From Aquincola sp. (GTDB taxonomy: Bacteria; Pseudomonadota; Gammaproteobacteria; Burkholderiales; Burkholderiaceae_C), in NCBI GenBank assembly GCA_029884035.1, contig JAOUIM010000092.1, positions 1 to 10,818 of the forward strand: a stretch of 10,818 nucleotides of DNA, written 5' to 3'. Both the position numbers and the translations under genes were made by a program. This document shows positions 1 through 6,558 of the stretch, piece by piece. Below the pieces are notes generated by a model, which was not told the DNA's origin, did not search any database, and was given only the letters and a program-made list of their open reading frames with translations. Numbering within the stretch: position 1 is the stretch's first letter; each line of letters starts with the position of its first letter.

Positions 1-885
1 CAGTTCGCTCTCGTTCTTGCCGTCGATCGAGATCTTCTTCTCGTCGAATCCCGGCACGAAGTCGTTCGTGCCGGGCTGGATGATGTTCGCGCGGAACAGG
101 CGCGCCGAGCCGTTGTAGTCGCGCGCATGCACGTTGAACAGCGCACTGAAGTCCTTGGTCGGCTCGAACAACCACTGCACGCGCAGCGCCCCGTCGCGAT
201 AACCCTCGAGGTCCTGGGTCGGGCCGGCGGCAAAGGTGTTCTTGACCCAGTCGTTGCGGGTCTGGCTGAGCAGCGAAACGCGCAGCGCCGAATCCGGCGC
301 GGTGGGCACATTGACAGCGCCCTCGGCGTTAATCGTCGTGAAGGTGCCGGCCGACAGGCTGCCATAGCCCTCGAACTTGCCGATCACCGGGCGTACCGAT
401 TCGAACTTCACCACGCCGGCGGGCGTGTTGCGACCGAACAGCGAGCCCTGCGGGCCGCGCAGCACTTCCACACGCGCCAGGTCGAACGCCGGGAAACCCT
501 TCAGGATCGGGTTTTCCTGCACGACGTCGTCGTAGACCAGCGACACGGGCTGCGACGCATTGAGCCGGAAGTCGGTGTTGCCGTAGCCGCGGATGTAGAA
601 GCGCGGGAAAGCGCGGCCGAACGACGACTCGATGTTCAGGCTCGGCACGCGGCCAGCGAGCATGCGCACGTCCTGGCCGCTGGTGTTGAGCACATCGAGC
701 AGTTCGGACGGCACCACGCTCACCGAGTTCGGCACCTGCTGAGCGTTCTCGACGCGGCGCTCGGCGGTCACCGTGATCGTCTGCAGTTCACCGGACTGCG
801 CGAGGGCAGGGCCGGCGAGCGCTCCCAGCGCGGCAAGAGCGACGACATGGTGCGCATGGCGGTGGTGGGCGACGCGACGGTGCAT
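1..885 (-). CDS. TonB-dependent outer-membrane receptor, N-terminal part (truncated by window edge)
   Basis: Outer-membrane gated channel that imports a scarce ligand using TonB/ExbBD energy. The minus frame is open from an ATG at 883-885 to the window edge (295 codons), so the C-terminal beta-barrel strands are missing. The start is supported by a strong Shine-Dalgarno, GGAGGAG, five bases upstream. Residues 1-29 form a signal peptide with a His-rich N region (six His in the first 13), a hydrophobic core and an ALA|Q cleavage site. A TonB box-like stretch (TITVTAER) lies at about 36-43. The plug domain spans about 50-165 and ends in the family signature RVEVLRGPQGSLFGRNTPAGVV-type segment at about 138-159. 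Barrel strands follow from about 170. It faces the PHYHD1-like gene across a structured gap. The ligand cannot be named; the plug resembles the large class annotated simply as TonB-dependent receptors, not a clear FecA, BtuB or FhuA. Confidence 0.93.
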   Translation of the reverse strand, partial: MHRRVAHHRHAHHVVALAALGALAGPALAQSGELQTITVTAERRVENAQQVPNSVSVVPSELLDVLNTSGQDVRMLAGRVPSLNIESSFGRAFPRFYIRGYGNTDFRLNASQPVSLVYDDVVQENPILKGFPAFDLARVEVLRGPQGSLFGRNTPAGVVKFESVRPVIGKFEGYGSLSAGTFTTINAEGAVNVPTAPDSALRVSLLSQTRNDWVKNTFAAGPTQDLEGYRDGALRVQWLFEPTKDFSALFNVHARDYNGSARLFRANIIQPGTNDFVPGFDEKKISIDGKNESEL

Positions 886-900
886 GGTGGCTCCTCCTGG

Positions 901-1021
901 GGCATGGGTGAGGTCGAAAAGCTGCGGCATGATGAACGCTTGCCGCAGCGCGGTCCATCGGTGCGCAAACCGATGGACCCGACGGCGCGGACGACCGACG
1001 CGACTTCGCAACACCCATGCC
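901..1021. repeat. Nested perfect inverted repeats between divergent genes (possible structured leader)
   Basis: Three perfect inverted repeats are nested here. The outer arms are GGCATGGGTG (901-910) and CACCCATGCC (1012-1021). Inside are GCTGCGGCA/TGCCGCAGC (921-929 and 941-949, 11-nt loop) and GGTCCATCGGT/ACCGATGGACC (952-962 and 969-979, 6-nt loop). A weaker six-pair hairpin with one bulge can form at 985-1001. On the minus strand the set would fold as a multi-branch junction whose closing stem ends three bases before the GGAGGAG ribosome site of the TonB receptor. On the plus strand the right outer arm contains the ATG of the PHYHD1-like gene. I do not recognise the cobalamin or TPP riboswitch core in it. 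It may be an RNA regulator, a set of DNA operators, or both. Confidence 0.6.
917..949 (-). terminator. Terminator-like hairpin in the TonB-receptor leader (possible attenuator)
   Basis: Read on the minus strand, the perfect 9-bp stem GCTGCGGCA/TGCCGCAGC is followed at once by TTTTC (917-920 on the plus strand are AAAA). This is the shape of an intrinsic terminator, though four U residues and an 11-nt loop make it weak. It lies 31 bases upstream of the receptor ATG, so if active it would act as an attenuator of the receptor gene. Read on the plus strand there is no T run. Confidence 0.35.
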
Positions 1022-1883
1022 TGCCCTGCCCGATGCCGAAGCGCTTGCGAGCTGGCGCCGCGATGGCTACCTGGTATGGCCTCGCTTCGCAGCGCCAGGT
1101 GCGGTGGCGGCGCTGCGTCAGCGGGCGCTCGCCATCGTCGACGCCTATGTGCCCGACGAGAAAGCGGCCGTTTTCTCGTCGCGCGACCGCGACCGCGCCA
1201 GGCTGGGCGAAGCCGCGCTCATCGAGTCGGCCAGCCAGGTGCGCTGCTTCTTCGAGGAGGAGGCGCTCGATCCGGACGGACGGCTCGTGGTGGACAAGGC
1301 CCGGGCGATCAACAAGATCGGCCACGCGCTGCACGACCGCGACCCGGTGTTCGACCGCTTCTCGCGTGACGCACGCCTGGCGGCGCTGGCCGCAGAACTC
1401 GGCGTTGTCGAGCCCCTGCTGATGCAGTCGATGCTGATCTTCAAACAGCCGCGCATCGGCGGCGAGGTGGTCTGGCACCAGGACGCCAGTTTTCTCGCCA
1501 CCAAACCGCAGACGGTCGTCGGCTTCTGGTTCGCGCTCGAAGATGCCACGCGCGACAACGGATGCCTGTGGGTGGCGCCGGGCGGCCATCGCGGACCACT
1601 GCGCGAGCGCTATGGCCGTGGCGCCGATGGCGCGCTGGCCATGGAACAGCTCGACGACACGCCGTGGCCGAGCGGCAAGGCGACCGTGCCGCTCGAGGTC
1701 GAGGCAGGAACGATGGTGGTCTTCGATGGGCTGCTGCCCCACGCGAGCGCACCGAACCGCTCCGAACGCTCGCGCATGGCCTACACGCTGCACGTCGTCG
1801 ACGGCCGCGCGGCCTGGTGGCCAGGGAACTGGCTGCAGCGCGACCAGGACGACCCGCCGCGCGGGTTCGGATACGAGAGATAG
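1017..1883 (+). CDS. PHYHD1-like phytanoyl-CoA dioxygenase family protein (Fe(II)/2-oxoglutarate oxygenase)
   Basis: Predicted soluble 2-oxoglutarate-dependent oxygenase of the PhyH family, 288 residues. The cupin core carries the iron facial triad H154-x-D156 (WHQDASFL) and H242 (LLPHAS), with R253 as the likely 2-oxoglutarate carboxylate ligand (SERSRMAYTLH). Several stretches match what I recall of animal PHYHD1 (about 291 aa) rather than phytanoyl-CoA hydroxylase proper: INKIGHALH with DPVF at 98-113, QSMLIFKQP with GGEV at 137-151, ALEDAT..NGCLW at 173-185, and NWLQ near the end. The physiological substrate is unknown. ATG 1017 is the only in-frame start, because the frame is closed at 933 with no other start codon between. 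No Shine-Dalgarno precedes it, and the ATG lies in the arm of an inverted repeat. It converges on pntB with a 45-bp gap that holds only a weak 5-bp hairpin. Confidence 0.9.
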   Translation: MPALPDAEALASWRRDGYLVWPRFAAPGAVAALRQRALAIVDAYVPDEKAAVFSSRDRDRARLGEAALIESASQVRCFFEEEALDPDGRLVVDKARAINKIGHALHDRDPVFDRFSRDARLAALAAELGVVEPLLMQSMLIFKQPRIGGEVVWHQDASFLATKPQTVVGFWFALEDATRDNGCLWVAPGGHRGPLRERYGRGADGALAMEQLDDTPWPSGKATVPLEVEAGTMVVFDGLLPHASAPNRSERSRMAYTLHVVDGRAAWWPGNWLQRDQDDPPRGFGYER

Positions 1884-1928
1884 CGCGGCAACTCGCCCTG
1901 GCGGCCGGTCAGGCGCGGCCAGCGGGAC

Positions 1929-3341
1929 TCAGCTCCTCAGCGCGACCAGCACCTCGTCGAGCATCTTCTTGGCGTCGCCGAACAGCATGCGGTTGTTGTC
2001 CTTGTAGAACAGCGGATTGTCGACCCCGGCGTAGCCCGAGGCCATGCTGCGCTTCATGACGATGGACGTCCGCGCCCTCCAGACTTCGAGCACCGGCATG
2101 CCGGCGATCGGGCTTGCCGGGTCGTCCTGCGCGGACGGATTCACGATGTCGTTGGCGCCGATGACCATGGAGACGTCGGTGTCCGGGAAGTCCTCGTTGA
2201 TCTCGTCCATCTCCAGCACGATGTCGTAGGGCACCTTGGCTTCGGCGAGCAGCACGTTCATGTGGCCGGGCATGCGGCCGGCCACCGGGTGGATGCCGAA
2301 CCGGACGTTGACACCCTTGTCGCGCAGCAGTTTGGTGATCTCGAACACCGTGTGCTGCGCCTGCGCCACCGCCATGCCGTAGCCGGGCACGATGACCACG
2401 TTCTTGGCATCGCGCAGCAGTTCCGCGGTTTCCACCGCGCTGATCGGTACGACCTCGCCGGCCGGCTGCACACCGCCTGCAGCCGCTGGGGTCCCGCCGC
2501 CGGTGCCGAAGCCGCCGGCGATGACGCTGATGAAGTTGCGGTTCATCGCGCGGCACATGATGTAGCTCAGGATCGCGCCCGACGAGCCGACCAACGCGCC
2601 GACGACGATCAGCAGGTCGTTGCTGAGCATGAAGCCCGTGGCCGCAGCGGCCCAGCCCGAATAGCTGTTGAGCATGGAGACGACCACCGGCATGTCGGCG
2701 CCGCCGATGGCCATGACCATGTGCACGCCGAACAGCAGCGCGACCACGGTCATGACGACGAGCGCCGTCATGCCGGCCTGGATGCCATGGGCATTCAGGA
2801 ACTCGCGGCCGAACCAGATCACGATCAGCAGGCCGACGAGGTTGAGCCAGTGCCGGCCCGGCAGCAGCAGGGGCTTGCCGCCGATCTTGCCCGAGAGCTT
2901 GCCGAACGCGATGACCGACCCGGAGAACGTGACGGCGCCGATCAGGATGCCGATGTAGATCTCCATCTCGTGGATCGACTTCTCGGCCTCGGTCGGAAAC
3001 ACGGTGGAGGTGTCGACGTAGCTCGCGAAACCGACCAGGCAGGCGGCGAGGCCCACGAGGCTGTGCATCAACGCGACGAGCTCGGGCATCTGCGTCATCT
3101 GCACCTTCTTCGCCGCGATGAGGCCGATCGTCCCGCCGACGGCGAGGGCGCCGATGATCCAGGCATAACCGCCCGGCGTGACGCGCGGGCCGAACACCGT
3201 GGCCAGCACCGCGATGGCCATGCCGATGATGCCGAAGACGTTGCCGCGGCGCGCCGTCTCGGGGTTCGATAGTCCACCGAGGCTCAAGATGAACAGGATG
3301 GTGGCGCCGATGTAGGAGACGGTGGCCAGGCTCGAAGTCAT
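1929..3341 (-). CDS. pntB: NAD(P) transhydrogenase subunit beta
   Basis: Membrane subunit of the proton-translocating transhydrogenase, which uses the proton gradient to drive hydride transfer from NADH to NADP+. It has 470 residues, close to the usual 460-480. Residues 1-275 hold the hydrophobic dII domain with multiple membrane helices, including H93 in MPELVALMHSLVG (the E. coli His91 position) and the GGADMPVVVSMLNSYSGW segment at 213-230. Residues about 295-470 form the NADP(H)-binding dIII domain: VVIVPGYGMAVAQAQH (315-330), GANDIVNPSAQDDPASPIAG (395-414) and FYKDNNRMLFGDA (445-457). The start has AAGGAAA about six bases upstream. It follows pntA by 16 bp on the same strand, so the two are co-transcribed and probably translationally linked. 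No convincing intrinsic terminator is visible after the stop. Confidence 0.97.
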   Translation of the reverse strand: MTSSLATVSYIGATILFILSLGGLSNPETARRGNVFGIIGMAIAVLATVFGPRVTPGGYAWIIGALAVGGTIGLIAAKKVQMTQMPELVALMHSLVGLAACLVGFASYVDTSTVFPTEAEKSIHEMEIYIGILIGAVTFSGSVIAFGKLSGKIGGKPLLLPGRHWLNLVGLLIVIWFGREFLNAHGIQAGMTALVVMTVVALLFGVHMVMAIGGADMPVVVSMLNSYSGWAAAATGFMLSNDLLIVVGALVGSSGAILSYIMCRAMNRNFISVIAGGFGTGGGTPAAAGGVQPAGEVVPISAVETAELLRDAKNVVIVPGYGMAVAQAQHTVFEITKLLRDKGVNVRFGIHPVAGRMPGHMNVLLAEAKVPYDIVLEMDEINEDFPDTDVSMVIGANDIVNPSAQDDPASPIAGMPVLEVWRARTSIVMKRSMASGYAGVDNPLFYKDNNRMLFGDAKKMLDEVLVALRS

Positions 3342-3357
3342 GTCCGTTTCCTTGTTC

Positions 3358-4944
3358 TTACTTGCGGAACATCGCCAGCATGCGCCGCGTGACCGCGAAG
3401 CCGCCGAACATGTTGATCGCCGTGAGCGCCAGCGCGAGGACGGCCATGCCGAGAATCAGCAGCGCCGGGCGATCCGCTTGGGCACCGGTCAGCGGCGGCG
3501 CGATCTGGATCAGCGCGCCGATGGCGATGATCGACGAGATGGCGTTGGTCACGCTCATCAGCGGCGTGTGCAGCGATGGCGTCACGTTCCAGATCACCAT
3601 GTAGCCGACGAAACAGGCCAGCACGAACACGGTGAAGTGCGACAGGAAGCTGGCTGGCGCGTACAGGCCGACGAGCAGGAAGGCCAACGCGCCCAGGCCG
3701 AAGACCGTCGCCAGCGACTTGGCAGACATCGGCTCGCCGCCGCCGTGTCCGTGCCCTTTTGCGGCGGTCTGCGCGGCGGCCGGCTTGGCCTGGGGCGCAG
3801 CGGCCGGCAGCTTGGGTGGCGGCGGCGGCCAGCTGATGCTGCCCTCCTTGATCACCGTGAGCCCGCGGATCGCATCGTCGTCCATGTTGACGTTGATGAC
3901 GCCATCCTTGGTCTTGCACAGCTCTTCGGTGACGCGCAACAGGTTGGTCGAGTACAGCGTCGACGACTGCTTGGCCAGGCGGCTGACCAGATCGGTGTAG
4001 CCGATGATGGTCACGCCGTGGCGCACCACGGCCTCGCCCGGCACCGTGAGTTCGCAGTTGCCGCCCTGCTCGCCGGCCATGTCGACGATCACGCTGCCCG
4101 GCTTCATGCTGCGCACCATCTCGGCGGTGATCAGCTTGGGTGCCGGCTTGCCCGGGATCAGGGCGGTGGTGATGATGATGTCCGCGTCCTTGGCCTGCTT
4201 GGCGTACATCTCGCGCTGGGCCTGCTGGAAGCCCTCGCTCATCACCTTGGCGTAGCCGCCGCCGCCCGAGCCTTCTTCCTCGTAATCGACCTTGACGAAT
4301 TCACCGCCCAGCGAGACGACCTGGTCGGCGACCTCGGCGCGCGTGTCGTTGGCGCGCACGATGGCACCCAGGTTGGCGGCGGTGCCGATCGCGGCCAGCC
4401 CGGCGACGCCGGCGCCGGCGACGAACACCTTGGCTGGCGGGATCTTGCCTGCGGCCGTGATCTGGCCGTTGAAGAAGCGGCCAAAGGCGTTGGCGGCCTC
4501 GATCACAGCGCGGTAGCCGCTGATGCCGGCCATGGATGTCAGTGCGTCCATCTTCTGGGCGCGCGACAGCTGGCGCGGCAAGGAGTCGATCGCCAGCACG
4601 GTGGCTTTCCTGGCCGCCATCTGCCGCATCAGCTCGGGGTTCTGTGCCGGCCAGATGAAGCTGATCAGCGTGCCGCCTTCGCGCATCAGGGCGACTTCCT
4701 CCGGGCTCGGGGCGCGCACCTTGAACACGATGTCGGACTTGGCCCAGAGTTCAGTGGCCGTGGCAACGACTTCGGCGCCGGCGGCACGGTAGGTGTCATC
4801 CGCGAAGTTCGCGGCGTCGCCCGCACCGCTTTCCACCGCCACCGAGAATCCCAGCTTGACGAGCTTTTCGACCACGTCGGGCACGGTCGCGACGCGCTTC
4901 TCCCCCGCCGACGTTTCCTTCGGGACTCCGATCAATAAGGCCAT
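3358..4944 (-). CDS. pntA: NAD(P) transhydrogenase subunit alpha (fused dI plus membrane part)
   Basis: Alpha subunit of the transhydrogenase, 528 residues. Residues 1-370 are the soluble NAD(H)-binding dI domain, with the alanine dehydrogenase/PNT N-terminal signature (IGVPKE...GEKRVATVP), the mobile RQD-type loop at 121-145 (SLPRQLSRAQKMD...GYRA) and a Rossmann glycine motif, VAGAGVAGLAAIG, at 175-187. A Pro/Ala/His-rich linker (about 372-405, with WPPPPP and KGHGHGGG) joins it to the membrane part. That part has about four helices at 407-427, 431-452, 465-483 and 494-514. In Rhodospirillum-type systems these two parts are separate proteins, PntAA and PntAB; here, as in E. coli, they are one chain. 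The linker makes the protein slightly longer than E. coli PntA (510). The start has GAGGAG about eight bases upstream. pntB follows after 16 bp. Confidence 0.97.
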   Translation of the reverse strand: MALLIGVPKETSAGEKRVATVPDVVEKLVKLGFSVAVESGAGDAANFADDTYRAAGAEVVATATELWAKSDIVFKVRAPSPEEVALMREGGTLISFIWPAQNPELMRQMAARKATVLAIDSLPRQLSRAQKMDALTSMAGISGYRAVIEAANAFGRFFNGQITAAGKIPPAKVFVAGAGVAGLAAIGTAANLGAIVRANDTRAEVADQVVSLGGEFVKVDYEEEGSGGGGYAKVMSEGFQQAQREMYAKQAKDADIIITTALIPGKPAPKLITAEMVRSMKPGSVIVDMAGEQGGNCELTVPGEAVVRHGVTIIGYTDLVSRLAKQSSTLYSTNLLRVTEELCKTKDGVINVNMDDDAIRGLTVIKEGSISWPPPPPKLPAAAPQAKPAAAQTAAKGHGHGGGEPMSAKSLATVFGLGALAFLLVGLYAPASFLSHFTVFVLACFVGYMVIWNVTPSLHTPLMSVTNAISSIIAIGALIQIAPPLTGAQADRPALLILGMAVLALALTAINMFGGFAVTRRMLAMFRK

Positions 4945-5160
4945 GAAATGAACTCCTCAGGTGTTGTTGGAGCGCTTGCCCCATCGCCGGCAGTGGCATC
5001 GGCATCGGGAACACGCGCTGGTCCATGTCGGATGTGTCGCCATCGTCGTCGTCCAGTCGATCGGCACGATGTGGTCGCCGCGGGTGCAGCCGCGCGAGCT
5101 TAAGTCATGCGCGTCGGATGCGGCGTAGGTGACATTGCGAGGGACTTAGGATCACCGCTC
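4945..5160. other. Divergent intergenic region between pntA and the Nudix gene
   Basis: About 216 bp without a supported gene. It must hold the promoters of pntAB (leftward) and the Nudix gene (rightward), but no clear -35/-10 pair stands out. Minor structure only: CATCGT (5041-5046) with ACGATG (5066-5071); CGCGG (5079-5083) with CCGCG (5090-5094); TAAGTC (5101-5106) with GACTTA (5143-5148). The last arm overlaps the Nudix ribosome site. All are short enough to be chance in GC-rich DNA. Confidence 0.5.
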
Positions 5161-5607
5161 ATGAGCGACGAGCGCTGGAAACCCAACGTGACGGTCGCCG
5201 CGGTCGTTGAGCGCGGCGGCCGCTACCTGCTGGTCGAGGAGGCCTCGCGGCTGGGGCCTGTGCTCAACAACCCGGCGGGCCACCTGGATCGCGGCGAGAC
5301 GCTGCTGCAGGCCGTGGTGCGCGAGGTGCTGGAGGAAACAGGGCGGGCGTTCACGCCGACGCATCTCGTGGGCGCCTACCTCGCGCCTTCGGCCAGCGGC
5401 GAAGTGACCTACCTGCGCTTTGCCTTCGCCGGCGAGGTCGGCGAGCCCGAACCCGGACGCGCGCTGGATGCAGGCATCCTGCGCACGCTGTGGCTCACGC
5501 CCGAGCAGATCGAGGCCGAGCGAGCGCGGCACCGCAGCCCGCTGCTCGCGCGCTGCATCGCCGACCATCGGGCCGGCCGCCGGTATCCCCTCGAGCTGCT
5601 GCGCTGA
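5161..5607 (+). CDS. nudJ: NudJ-like Nudix hydrolase
   Basis: Small cytoplasmic pyrophosphohydrolase, 148 residues. The Nudix box runs from G40 to R62 (GHLDRGE, seven residues, REVLEETG), giving the full G-x5-E-x7-RE-x2-EE-x-G metal-binding pattern; the last box position, normally aliphatic, is Arg. The flanking KPNVTVAAVV (7-16), LLVEE (23-27) and NNPAGHL (36-42) match E. coli NudJ, known to act on thiamine-precursor pyrophosphate (HMP-PP) and nucleoside di/triphosphates; that substrate is inference here. I chose ATG 5161 because AGGA lies nine bases upstream and the protein then begins just as NudJ does. An in-frame ATG at 5107 would add 18 residues without family support or a ribosome site. 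In E. coli nudJ directly precedes mnmA; here mnmA is 950 bp downstream, behind an antisense gene. Confidence 0.88.
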   Translation: MSDERWKPNVTVAAVVERGGRYLLVEEASRLGPVLNNPAGHLDRGETLLQAVVREVLEETGRAFTPTHLVGAYLAPSASGEVTYLRFAFAGEVGEPEPGRALDAGILRTLWLTPEQIEAERARHRSPLLARCIADHRAGRRYPLELLR

Positions 5608-5613
5608 AGCCGA

Positions 5614-5637
5614 ACCGGCCGTCGTGAGGCGGCTGGT
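5614..5637. terminator. Weak hairpin between convergent Nudix and hydratase genes
   Basis: ACCGGCCG (5614-5621) can pair with CGGCTGGT (5630-5637), giving eight pairs including one G-U wobble and an 8-nt loop. It sits between the two convergent stop codons. No T run follows on either strand, so termination here is only a guess from position. Confidence 0.25.
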
Positions 5638-5660
5638 CGATGGCGCCGACTCCGCCGTAC

Positions 5661-6524
5661 TCAGGTGTTGCGCAGCGTCGCACTGGCCTCCATCACGAGC
5701 CACCCCTCACGGTCGTGCGCCCACAGGCGGACTTGGGCACCGTCACTTCGACCGCACAGCGTCAGCGCATGGTCGTCGAACGCGGGACGAACGGCCTTGA
5801 AGGCAAAGTCGGCCACGTCGGCATCGGCCCGATGGCGACGCAGCAGGTCCATCAGCAGCGTCGCGATCAGGGGGCCGTGCACCACCAGTCCCGGGTAGCC
5901 CTCGATCTCGGTGGCATGGCGGCGGTCGTAGTGGATGCGGTGGCCGTTGAACGTCAGTGCCGAGTAGCGGAACAGAAGCACGGCATCGGGAATGATCGTG
6001 CGCTGCCACTGCGCGTCGGCGCGGGCACGCTGCCGCGGCGGCTCGGCATCGGTCGAGCGCCTCGCTTCGCGGTAGACGATGTCGTGCCGCTCGACGAGGG
6101 CGGCTTCGTGATCGCCATGGCAGCGTAGTTCATGGCGCACCGTGACGAAGCACAGCTGGCCGCTGCGGCCCATGCGATCGCGTACGTCCTCGATCTCGGA
6201 CTTGCGCGTCACGGTGTCGCCCACGCGCAGCGGCGCACGGAACTCGAAGCGGCTGCCAGCCCACATGCGCCGCGGCAGTGGCACGGGCGGCAGGAAGCCG
6301 CCGCGCCGGGCATGGCCATCGGGTCCGATGTCGCTCTGGCGGTGCAGCGGCAGGAAGTACAACCAGTGCCACAGCGGTGGCAGCGGCAGGGCGGCGGCCG
6401 CCGTCGGGTCCTCGAGATCGAGCGTAGCGGCCAGCGCGCGCACCGGCGTGGCGGTGATGCGGTCGTGCGCGATCTCGGTGCGGCCGATCCAGGCTCGCGG
6501 GTCGGCGGTGTCGGTCGGGTCCAT
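5661..6524 (-). CDS. MaoC-type double-hotdog dehydratase (mesaconyl-C4-CoA / itaconyl-CoA hydratase family)
   Basis: Predicted cytoplasmic enoyl-CoA-type hydratase, 287 residues. The N-terminal half is a FAS1-like dehydratase hotdog fold starting WIGRTEIAHDRIT (12-24). It has the family stretch LPPLWHWLYFLPL at 48-60 and GFLPPVPLPRRMW at 76-88. The C-terminal hotdog holds the active-site segment YSALTFNGHRIHYD (187-200) followed by YPGLVVHGPL (210-219). These features fit the family of Chloroflexus mesaconyl-C4-CoA hydratase and Pseudomonas itaconyl-CoA hydratase; the exact acyl-CoA is not certain. The frame opens further upstream to 6638, but I place the start at 6524, with GAGGA eight bases upstream and the usual N-terminus. 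The longer version would run into mnmA. It is antisense to, and lies between, the Nudix gene and mnmA, with no CoA-transferase or lyase partner nearby. Only 34 bp separate its ATG from that of mnmA. Confidence 0.88.
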   Translation of the reverse strand: MDPTDTADPRAWIGRTEIAHDRITATPVRALAATLDLEDPTAAAALPLPPLWHWLYFLPLHRQSDIGPDGHARRGGFLPPVPLPRRMWAGSRFEFRAPLRVGDTVTRKSEIEDVRDRMGRSGQLCFVTVRHELRCHGDHEAALVERHDIVYREARRSTDAEPPRQRARADAQWQRTIIPDAVLLFRYSALTFNGHRIHYDRRHATEIEGYPGLVVHGPLIATLLMDLLRRHRADADVADFAFKAVRPAFDDHALTLCGRSDGAQVRLWAHDREGWLVMEASATLRNT

Positions 6525-6545
6525 GGGAGTGATCCTCGTGCGCCG

Positions 6546-6551
6546 GATAAT
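6546..6551 (+). promoter_or_regulatory. Candidate -10 box for mnmA
   Basis: GATAAT (five of six matches to TATAAT) ends eight bases before the mnmA ATG. Transcription from it would begin at or next to the start codon and give a leaderless or nearly leaderless mRNA. No recognisable -35 hexamer is present at 16-18 bp spacing. No good ribosome site precedes the ATG. The assignment rests on the hexamer alone. Confidence 0.3.
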
Positions 6552-6558
6552 CGCATCC

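Noticed and set aside
901..1021. Cobalamin or TPP riboswitch, or a Fur box, before the TonB receptor
   Set aside because: None of the conserved core sequences of those riboswitches was found, and the region is too GC-rich for a Fur site; the repeats were kept as an unassigned structure.
127..1422. Long plus-strand open frame of 431 codons across the TonB receptor and PHYHD1-like gene
   Set aside because: It is low-complexity, Arg/His/Ala-rich and runs antisense to, then out of frame with, two genes that match known families.
1898..1922. CTGGC/GCCAG hairpin between the PHYHD1-like gene and pntB as a terminator
   Set aside because: Five pairs with a 15-nt loop and no T run on either strand.
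3322..4938. Plus-strand open frame of 538 codons opposite pntA
   Set aside because: Antisense shadow of pntA in GC-rich DNA, with long Gly/Arg/Asp/His-biased sequence and no domain.
5107..5160. Upstream in-frame ATG that would lengthen the Nudix protein by 18 residues
   Set aside because: No ribosome site, no match to the NudJ N-terminus, and ATG 5161 has AGGA at good spacing.
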